Origin: Clostridium chauvoei
GTDB lineage: Bacteria > Bacillota > Clostridia > Clostridiales > Clostridiaceae
Reading direction: 5' to 3'
NCBI RefSeq assembly: GCF_002327185.1
Contig: NZ_CP018624.1
Coordinates: forward strand, 248,001 to 312,000
DNA: 64,000 nt
Made by a program: the position numbers and the translations under genes
Part shown: positions 57,303 through 64,000 of the stretch, piece after piece
Position numbering within the stretch: position 1 is the first letter of the stretch
Layout of the letters: each line of letters opens with the position of its first letter
The notes under the pieces: generated by a model
What the model saw: the letters and a program-made list of their open reading frames with translations, nothing else
Told to the model about the DNA's origin: nothing
The model's database searches: none

Positions 57303-57405
57303 ATTTAGAGCTAGGGGAGCTAATATTTTTAGCTGAGAATGAAGATTAAATCTTCTAGACCCTCGAACCTGATATGGCTAGCACCATCGTAGGAAAGCAC
57401 AAATA
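57303..57405 (+). promoter_or_regulatory. TPP riboswitch (thi box)
   Basis: Contains the P1/P2 strand TTAGAGCTAGGGGAGC, the conserved GCTGAGAATGAA, then GACCC-TCGAACCTGAT and TAGCACCATCGTAGGAAAG, all in order and spacing of the thiamin pyrophosphate aptamer. A terminator hairpin follows and thiW is the first gene downstream, so TPP should stop transcription. Confidence 0.95.
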
Positions 57406-57428
57406 ATACTAAATTATTATGTTTAATT

Positions 57429-57457
57429 AAGGTGTAGCTATAGCTACACCTTTTTTT
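57429..57457 (+). terminator. Riboswitch-controlled terminator
   Basis: AAGGTGTAGCTATAGCTACA is the core of a perfect palindrome, completed by CCTT and followed by T7; it sits 24 bases after the TPP aptamer and before thiW. Confidence 0.88.
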
Positions 57458-57490
57458 ATTTATTTTATATATAACATTGGAGGAGACAAA

Positions 57491-57991
57491 ATGAACAAAG
57501 AGAAAAATTTAACAAAAAGACTAGCATTAAGTGGCATATTCATTGCAATAGCCACAGTATTGGGAACATTTTCAATACCTTTTTTTGGAGCTAAAATATC
57601 ACCAATTCAACATTTTATCAATGTTTTAGCATCAGTTACTTTAGGTCCACTTTATGGGGGAGGATGTGCTTTTATAACATCATTATTAAGAAATATTTTG
57701 GGGACAGGTAGTTTACTTGCTTTTCCAGGAAGTATGATAGGAGCATTTTTAGCAGGATTTATATATAATAAAGTAAACAAAGTAGAAGGGGCATTGATAG
57801 GTGAAGTTATAGGAACTGGAATATTAGGTGCAATAGTAGCATTTCCGATAGCATCTATGATACTAGGAAAGGAAGTAGCATTATTTTTTTATGTAACTCC
57901 ATTTTCTTTAAGTTCTATATTTGGAGGATTGATTGCTTATATACTTATTAAAGTTCCAGCAATTAAAAAAATTTTATTAGAAAAGAAATAA
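57491..57991 (+). CDS. thiW: Thiamine-precursor transporter S component ThiW
   Basis: A 166-residue membrane protein with five or six helices, an ECF-type substrate-binding subunit predicted to take up the hydroxyethylthiazole precursor. It shows KRLALSGIFIAIATVLGTFS and GAKISPIQHFINVLASVTLG, the ThiW signature. It lies directly behind the TPP riboswitch; the thiM-like gene follows. ATG 57491 has a GGAGGAG site. Confidence 0.93.
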   Translation: MNKEKNLTKRLALSGIFIAIATVLGTFSIPFFGAKISPIQHFINVLASVTLGPLYGGGCAFITSLLRNILGTGSLLAFPGSMIGAFLAGFIYNKVNKVEGALIGEVIGTGILGAIVAFPIASMILGKEVALFFYVTPFSLSSIFGGLIAYILIKVPAIKKILLEKK

Positions 57992-58083
57992 TACAATTTA
58001 TATAAATTTTTAACATAAACAGCTAAATTAGAATAGTATAAAATAAACTTAATATTTATTCCTATTTGAGAGAGGAAACAAAT

Positions 58084-58925
58084 ATGCAAATTAGTATAGA
58101 GGCTTTAACCGATATTCTAGACGTTCAAAGGGATAACCAACCTCTTATACATTGTATTTCTAATTTGGTTACTATAAATGACCTAGCACAAAGTATTTTA
58201 TGTTACAACGGTAAGCCTATAATAGCTCATGGAATAGAAGAAGTTAATGAAGTAGCTTGTAATGCTAAAGGGTTATTGTTAAATCTAGGAACATTAGATA
58301 GCAATAGGGTAGAAGCAATGGAAAAATCACTCAAGGCAACAAGAAAAAAGAATATTCCAGTGTTATTAGATATAGAAGGAATAGATATGTCTTTTTTTAG
58401 GAGGCAAACAACTTTAAGTTTTTTAACACGATACAATATAGATATATTAAAGGGAAAACTCTCTGAATTTAAGAGGTTAGTTAAAACAGATAACGTAAGT
58501 AATACTGATTCTAAAGATATTACAATGATAGGGAATCATAAAATAAGATCAGAAATTAAAGAGATAGCAAGGAAGTTTAGGAATATACTAGTAGTAATAG
58601 ACGAAGAATGTTATGTAACAGATGGATTTAGTGAATTTTTTATAATGAATGGAGATAAAAAATTTAGAAATATACTTGGTATAGATAGTATATTTAATGG
58701 AGCAATTGCTACTGGAATGGCATTAGCAAATACAAAGGCAGAGATGATTAGATATATTCTAATATCTATTACAATAATAGGTGTCTGTGAAGAATTAGTA
58801 ATACAAAAGAAAAAGAAAGCGATGGATTATTTACTTTAAAACAACATCTACTAGATGAAATATACAATATAAAAAAAGAAGATTTAAATAAAATGGGAAA
58901 TATAATATATGAGTTTAAAAGATAA
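58084..58925 (+). pseudogene. thiM: Hydroxyethylthiazole kinase-like protein, degenerate and frameshifted
   Basis: ThiM phosphorylates the thiazole moiety. This copy keeps the N-terminus (QPLIHCISNLVTINDLAQ, LLNLGTLDSNRVEAM), but the expected GTGC-type catalytic loop is replaced by LGIDSIFNGA, so the catalytic Cys is absent. The substrate motif DPVGAGAT-FR is also eroded to LDIEGIDMSFFR. The frame stops at 58839; one missing base near 58805-58814 separates it from the ThiM-like C-terminus DGLFTLKQHLLDEIYNI, ending at 58925 (280 residues when repaired). ATG 58084 follows GAGAGAGG. Motif loss independent of the frameshift suggests real decay or a new role. Confidence 0.75.
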
Positions 58926-58948
58926 AGAATCTAGTTAGTTTTTAGCCA

Positions 58949-58987
58949 AAATAAGTGATATTAAGATTTTGTATCACTTATTTTTTT
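58949..58987 (+). terminator. Intrinsic terminator after thiM
   Basis: Stem AAATAAGTGATA / TATCACTTATTT with an 11-base loop and a T-run. Confidence 0.9.
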
Positions 58988-59090
58988 ATTTCTCGCAAAG
59001 GAATTTTTACTATGTTATAATTTACTAAAAATAGGATAAGAATTTAAAAAGAAATACTTACTACATAAGAGGTAAAAGGAGAGACGGTAG

Positions 59091-60854
59091 ATGAGTACTC
59101 CAATAGAGATATTAAAAAAATACTTTGGATATACTTCATTTAGAGAGGGTCAATTTGAGATAATATCTAATATTTTAAGAAGAAGAGACATTTTTTGTAT
59201 TATGCCAACTGGTGGTGGAAAGTCACTATGTTATCAAATTCCAACTATGATTCAAGATGGATTAACAATAGTTATATCACCTCTTATTTCTTTAATGAAA
59301 GATCAAGTAGATAATGTAAATGATATAGGGATAGAAGCAGAATATATAAACAGTACACAATCTATGGAAGAAATTAAGAATATACTTAGAAGATGTTATA
59401 GTGGAAAAGTTAAACTTTTATACATTGCACCAGAAAGATTAGAGAATGAATTTTTCAATAGAATGTTAAGAAAGTTAAATATAAGCCAAATAGCTATAGA
59501 TGAAGCACATTGTGTTTCTATGTGGGGGCATGATTTTAGAAAAAGTTACAGAAGCATAGCTCCATTTATAAACAGTTTAAATAAAAGACCAATAGTTACA
59601 GCTTTTACTGCAACAGCTACAGAAGAGGTAAGAAAAGATGTTATAAAACTTCTACAACTTGAAAATTATTATATGCATTTAGGAAGCTTTGATAGAGAAA
59701 ACTTAGCTATATCAATATATAAAGAAGAAGATAAAGCAGAATTTGTTAAGGACTTTATTAAAGAAAGAGAAGAACAATCAGGAATTATTTATTGTGCCAC
59801 AAGAAAAGAAGTAGATGCATTATATTATTACTTAAAAGAAAGAAATATTAACATAGCTAAATATCATGGTGGGTTAAAGGATCAAGAAAAAGAATATTAT
59901 CAAGAAGAATTTTTAAAGGATAATATTCCTATAATGATTGCAACTAATGCTTTTGGAATGGGAATAGATAAATCTAATGTTAGGTATATAATTCATTTTA
60001 CCCTATGCAAAAATATAGAAAATTATTATCAGGAAATTGGCAGGGGTGGGAGAGATGGAGAGAAAACAGAGTGCATCTTATTATATAATAGGGCTGACAT
60101 TAGAACCTTAGAATATTTAATATATACAACAGCAGGGAATGATAGAAAAGAAATAGAAATAAGAAAGCTTCAAAAAATGATAGATTTTTGTGAAACTCAT
60201 GATTGTTATAGAATGTTTATATTAAATTACTTTGGAGAAATAAATGGTGTAAATTATTGTAGTAATTGTAGAAATTGCTTAAATAATGATGATTTAAGAG
60301 ATTTTACAATAGAAGCTCAAATGATATTATCCTGTGTATATAGAACTAGAGAGCAATATGGAATATCTGTACTTATAGATATATTAAGAGGGTTTAAAGG
60401 GCCCAAAATAATACAATATAAATTAGATAAATTAACTACATATGGAATAATGAAAGAGTATAATAGTAGATTTATTAGAAATTTAATAAAGACATTAATA
60501 GACTTAGGGTATGTAAACTTAAAGGAAGGAACATATTCTATGTTAAAGCTAAATAATAAATCTATAAGAGTTTTAAAATCAAAGGAAAAAGTTATTTGTA
60601 AATTGATTGATGAAAGTGAAGAAAAAGTTATAGATAAAGAATTATTTAATAAATTAAGGCTTTGGAGAAAAGAAAGATCTATTAAAGAAAATATAAAACC
60701 ATATATAATTTTCTCAGATTCAACTCTTATTGATTTAGCTAATAATAAACCTAAAAATAAAGAAGAGTTGTTAAATATAAGAGGTATGGGAGAAAAGAAG
60801 TTTGAAAAATATGGAGAAGAGGTTCTTAATTTAATTAGTGGTATTTTAACTTGA
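59091..60854 (+). CDS. recQ: ATP-dependent DNA helicase RecQ
   Basis: A 587-residue 3'-5' helicase of recombination repair. It has motif 0 YTSFREGQFEII, Walker A PTGGGKSLCYQ, Walker B and aromatic loop DEAHCVSMWGHDFRKSY, motif VI YYQEIGRGGRDGE, the RQC zinc-binding cysteines (CETHDC, CSNCRNC) and a C-terminal HRDC domain (about 515-587). A TATAAT (59016-59021) lies 70 bases upstream. It is monocistronic. Confidence 0.96.
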   Translation: MSTPIEILKKYFGYTSFREGQFEIISNILRRRDIFCIMPTGGGKSLCYQIPTMIQDGLTIVISPLISLMKDQVDNVNDIGIEAEYINSTQSMEEIKNILRRCYSGKVKLLYIAPERLENEFFNRMLRKLNISQIAIDEAHCVSMWGHDFRKSYRSIAPFINSLNKRPIVTAFTATATEEVRKDVIKLLQLENYYMHLGSFDRENLAISIYKEEDKAEFVKDFIKEREEQSGIIYCATRKEVDALYYYLKERNINIAKYHGGLKDQEKEYYQEEFLKDNIPIMIATNAFGMGIDKSNVRYIIHFTLCKNIENYYQEIGRGGRDGEKTECILLYNRADIRTLEYLIYTTAGNDRKEIEIRKLQKMIDFCETHDCYRMFILNYFGEINGVNYCSNCRNCLNNDDLRDFTIEAQMILSCVYRTREQYGISVLIDILRGFKGPKIIQYKLDKLTTYGIMKEYNSRFIRNLIKTLIDLGYVNLKEGTYSMLKLNNKSIRVLKSKEKVICKLIDESEEKVIDKELFNKLRLWRKERSIKENIKPYIIFSDSTLIDLANNKPKNKEELLNIRGMGEKKFEKYGEEVLNLISGILT

Positions 60855-60864
60855 TAGAATAAGT

Positions 60865-60897
60865 AAAACTGAAGGCTAATAACCTTCAGTTTTTTTA
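60865..60897 (+). terminator. Intrinsic terminator after recQ
   Basis: Stem ACTGAAGG / CCTTCAGT with a 7-base loop and a T7 run. Confidence 0.9.
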
Positions 60898-61156
60898 TAT
60901 AAAAAACTAAAGAAAAACAGTTTAATCAATAAATGTAAAAGTTGACATAATAAGGTAAAAGGTGTCATAATATAATTAATATGGTGTTTATATAATAAGA
61001 AAGGTAGTTTTTTAAATTTGAATATTTCATAGACTTAAGAAAAATTGCATTTTAGAAGATTTAATTTTAAATTTAAAAGTTGTAATTTAGTTTTGTATGC
61101 TAAATTATTTAAAAATTTAGTGTTCAAATATATTTAAAAAGGGGAGGATTAAATTA
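60898..61156 (+). promoter_or_regulatory. Leader and promoter region of the GH20 gene with a cre-like site
   Basis: This gap holds no gene. ATGTAAAAGTTGACA (60933-60947) matches the cre consensus at 14 of 15 positions and contains TTGACA (60942-60947), a -35 box. CATAAT follows 18 bases later (60966-60971). The overlap of operator and promoter fits CcpA repression. The remaining 180 bases are an AT-rich leader ending in GGGGAGG before the ATG. Confidence 0.55.
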
Positions 61157-64000
61157 ATGCAGAGTCTAAGAAAAAGAAAGGCACTTAAAAGAACTTTACC
61201 TTTATTTCTTGTATTTGCTATGATATTTGGAAATATTTCAACTTATGCAAATGTTAGTATTATAGCAGAACGGGAAAACTTAGCACTAAACAAAGATGCA
61301 TTTGCATCAAGTGAGGAAACTGCTACATTTACAGCAAGTAAAGTAACAGATGGTCAAATAGACAGAGATGGAGAGCATGTATCTAGATGGGCATGTGAAA
61401 GACATGAACAAAACCCATGGGTTGCAATAGACTTCGGATCAAAGACTAAGTTTAATGAAGTTGTAATTGAATGGGAAAGAAAAAACATTAACTCTTATAA
61501 GATAGAAACGTCAGATGATAACGAAACATGGACAACTATATATACAGGAAGTAATGTTACTGCATATAGAGATGTAATAGAGGTTGGAGAACAGGATGCA
61601 AGATATGTAAGAGTTCTAGTATCAAGTTATTCTCCAGCAGAAGAAGGTTCAGATATTCGTTGGGAAACAATTTCTATATATGAAATAGAAGTTTATAGAA
61701 ACGTAGATGTTGTACAACCTGAAGAAGGAATAAACATAGCTTTAAATAAGGCAACTACAGCATCAACTGTTGAAACAAATAATTTCACTGCAAATAAAGC
61801 TACTGATGGAGTTATAGATAGAACAGGTGCTAAAACTTCAAGATGGGCAAGTGCTGTAGCATCAGATGATCAATGGCTTAAAGTTGATTTAGGTGAAAAT
61901 ACTCAATTTGAAAGTATAGTAATTGAGTGGGAAAGAAAAAATGCAACTAAATATAGAGTACAAGTATCAGAAGATGGTAGTAATTGGGCAGATATTTATA
62001 CTGCAACTTCAGCACCAACTAACCATAGAGATGCTATTGATTTAGGCGAAAAAGTAAGTGGCAGATATGTAAGACTTTATATTGATGAGCATGTTTCTAA
62101 TTCAGAAGGTGTTAATTGGAATAATATTTCTGTATATGAATTAGAAATATATAATGGTACTCTTCCAGAGCCGCCAAAAACTGCAGATGAAGTAGCTAGA
62201 AATTTAACAGTTAATGAGTTGACTTCAGAAGATACAAAACTTACAATGCCAACTGTTCCAGATGGATTTAGTATAGAGTTTATTGGAGCAGATTATGAGG
62301 AAGTTATTGATTATGATATGAACATTCATAAACCACTTGTAAATACAAAGGTAGTTGTAAATTTTGAAGTTACAAAAGGAAATGAAAAAGCAACTTCACC
62401 AGCTATTGAAGTAATAGTACCAGGAGCTAATGAAGTAACTGGAAATGCTAAACCAATAGTAGTGCCTGAACTTAGAGAGTGGGCTGGAAGAACTGGAAAC
62501 TTTGAAATAACAAATAATTCAAAGATAGTAATAAATCCTGCTTCAGAAGCAGCAGTAAGAAATGCTGTAGAAGTTTTTGCACAGGATTATAAAGATATAG
62601 TTGGAAAAGAAATTGCCATAGTTGTATCAAATGAACCGAATAGCGGAGACTTTTATTTTTCATTAAGTTCAAATTATCCAGAGCTTAGAAAAGAAGGATA
62701 TTATATGGATATTTCTAATGCAGTTAGTGTTGAGGCTAATGAAGAATCAGGAATATTCTTAGCAACAAGAACTATACTTCAAATTCTTAAACAAAATGAA
62801 AGTTATATACCAAAGGGATTAGTTAGAGATTATCCACAATATGATGTAAGAGGATTTATGTTAGATGTGGGAAGAAAGTTTGTTTCTTTAGATTATTTAT
62901 ATGAAATAATGAAGACTATGTCATGGTATAAATTAAATGATTTTCAAGTTCATTTAAATGATAATTATATCTGGCTAAGAGATGATTATGGTAGTGAAGC
63001 TTTAGAAAATGCGTATGCTGCCTTTAGACTTGAGTCAAATGATGTTGGAGAAAATGGTGTTAAATTAACAGCTCAAGATGGACACTATACTAAAGAAGAG
63101 TTTGGTAATTTTATAGATGATTCCAAACTGTATGGAGTAAATATAGTGCCAGAATTTGATACACCTGGACATGCATTAGCATTTACAAAAGCACATCCAA
63201 GCTATGCATATGAAGATGGAAATGGCGAAAATGCGGCAATGTTAGATGTTACAAATCCAGAGGTTGTTCAATATATAAAAAGCATATTCAATGAATATAT
63301 GGATGGAGAAAATCCTGTATTTAGAGATTCTACAATTCATATAGGAACAGATGAATTTTATGGAAATTCAGAACAATACAGAAAATATGCTGATGAAATG
63401 TTAAAGTTTATAAGAGATGACAAAGGTGCAACACCAAGATTATGGGGAAGTTTAACTAATAAAAGTGGTTCAACTCCAGTAACAGTAGATGGTATTGAAA
63501 TGAATATATGGAGCCTTGGATGGGCAAATCCTAAGGCTATGTATGATGCAGGATATAAGCTAATAAATACTGAAGATACTAATCTTTATATAGTACCAGG
63601 AGCTAATTATTATAGAAATTATTTAGATACTCAATGGTTATATAACAATTGGGAAGTAAATAAATTTAGCAATGGAACTGTTTTACCAGAAGGATCTCCA
63701 AAGATGATTGGTGGAATGTTTGCTTTATGGAATGATTTAATAGATAAAAGAGCAAATGGAATAGTACAATATGATCTTTTTGATAGAATATTCCAAGCAA
63801 TGCAAGTATTATCAGAAAAAATGTGGGGAGAAGCTGATGATAAAAACTTTGATGAATTTAAACAAGCAGCTAACAAAGTTGGACTTGCTCCAAATACTAA
63901 CCCCAAATATGAAGTAGAATCAGCAACTGAAAAGGTAGTGGAATATGATTTTGAAAATGCAACAGGAAATATTGCAGAAGATAAATCAGGAAATAACTAT
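61157..64000 (+). CDS. Secreted GH20 beta-N-acetylhexosaminidase with discoidin domains (partial)
   Basis: The frame is open for 948 codons to the window edge. It has a signal peptide (RKRKALKRTLPLFLVFAMIF, about 1-35), two F5/8-type C discoidin domains (about 40-190 and 195-335), a linker, a GH20 N-terminal domain (about 440-560) and a GH20 barrel with VRGFMLDVGRKFV, VNIVPEFDTPGHAL and the catalytic Asp-Glu pair in HIGTDEFYG (near residue 735). A new domain, probably laminin-G/concanavalin-like, begins at VEYDFENATG near the edge. It cleaves terminal N-acetylhexosamine from host glycans, complementing the fucosidase. Start ATG 61157 after GGGGAGG. Confidence 0.92.
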   Translation, partial: MQSLRKRKALKRTLPLFLVFAMIFGNISTYANVSIIAERENLALNKDAFASSEETATFTASKVTDGQIDRDGEHVSRWACERHEQNPWVAIDFGSKTKFNEVVIEWERKNINSYKIETSDDNETWTTIYTGSNVTAYRDVIEVGEQDARYVRVLVSSYSPAEEGSDIRWETISIYEIEVYRNVDVVQPEEGINIALNKATTASTVETNNFTANKATDGVIDRTGAKTSRWASAVASDDQWLKVDLGENTQFESIVIEWERKNATKYRVQVSEDGSNWADIYTATSAPTNHRDAIDLGEKVSGRYVRLYIDEHVSNSEGVNWNNISVYELEIYNGTLPEPPKTADEVARNLTVNELTSEDTKLTMPTVPDGFSIEFIGADYEEVIDYDMNIHKPLVNTKVVVNFEVTKGNEKATSPAIEVIVPGANEVTGNAKPIVVPELREWAGRTGNFEITNNSKIVINPASEAAVRNAVEVFAQDYKDIVGKEIAIVVSNEPNSGDFYFSLSSNYPELRKEGYYMDISNAVSVEANEESGIFLATRTILQILKQNESYIPKGLVRDYPQYDVRGFMLDVGRKFVSLDYLYEIMKTMSWYKLNDFQVHLNDNYIWLRDDYGSEALENAYAAFRLESNDVGENGVKLTAQDGHYTKEEFGNFIDDSKLYGVNIVPEFDTPGHALAFTKAHPSYAYEDGNGENAAMLDVTNPEVVQYIKSIFNEYMDGENPVFRDSTIHIGTDEFYGNSEQYRKYADEMLKFIRDDKGATPRLWGSLTNKSGSTPVTVDGIEMNIWSLGWANPKAMYDAGYKLINTEDTNLYIVPGANYYRNYLDTQWLYNNWEVNKFSNGTVLPEGSPKMIGGMFALWNDLIDKRANGIVQYDLFDRIFQAMQVLSEKMWGEADDKNFDEFKQAANKVGLAPNTNPKYEVESATEKVVEYDFENATGNIAEDKSGNNY

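Noticed and set aside
63631..63906. Minus-strand ORF near the right edge
   Set aside because: Shadow of the GH20 gene on the plus strand, which is open through the window end.

Overview
The window is very AT-rich (by eye roughly 28-30% GC), densely coded and mostly plus-strand, with AGGAGG-type ribosome sites, occasional TTG/GTG starts, a sporulation protease (SpoIVFB), clostridial Min and Mre genes, and a secreted glycosidase with a dockerin. This points to a low-GC Firmicute of Clostridium sensu stricto (C. perfringens / C. baratii / C. tertium neighbourhood). I cannot fix the species from sequence alone. No rRNA, tRNA or CRISPR array was seen.

Layout. 1-735 holds, on the minus strand, the start of a PspA/IM30-like gene and a broken Ser-rich membrane protein gene. 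1073-6186 carries an S1-domain protein, pyruvate kinase (minus), a PepD-type dipeptidase and a SPOR-like membrane protein; pyk and pepD are divergent around a perfect 43-nt palindrome. 6434-16233 is the cell-shape and division block: maf, radC, mreB-mreC-mreD-PBP2, minC-minD-minE, rodA. 16329-33323 is mostly core housekeeping: a membrane protein and spoIVFB, two radical-SAM-linked genes, rng, the L21 leader with rplU-prp-rpmA, obgE-yhbY-nadD-yqeK-LCP, an RluD-like pseudouridine synthase, DacA (minus), a ComEA-like protein, a lipoprotein, an RDD-like protein and a RumA-type methyltransferase.

33600-42083 is an accessory type I restriction-modification locus: hsdM, a frameshifted hsdS, a tyrosine recombinase, a second hsdS 3' half in the same orientation, a Fic protein and hsdR. 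A 27-bp identical direct repeat lies at the internal junction of both hsdS halves, so recombination would swap the second target-recognition domain and excise the recombinase. 42238-46700 is a candidate creatinine/pyrimidine catabolic cluster: a PucR regulator, an EamA-type exporter, a creatininase that keeps all the family ligands I can place, and a CodA-like deaminase. 46839-53768 has a chemoreceptor, a multidomain GH29 fucosidase with dockerin, a protein with a lost lipobox cysteine, and DUF421/DUF4363 membrane proteins. 53956-60854 has a frameshifted uridine-kinase-family gene, serine dehydratase sdaAB-sdaAA, a TPP riboswitch with thiW and a decayed thiM, and recQ. A large secreted GH20 hexosaminidase runs off the right edge. 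Both glycosidase genes have a cre-like (CcpA) site upstream, which suggests catabolite-controlled glycan foraging.

Four genes (the Ser-rich protein, hsdS, the uridine-kinase-like gene and thiM) each need one extra base in or beside an A-run to read through. Read errors, pseudogenes and slipped-strand phase variation must be separated before any of them is interpreted.
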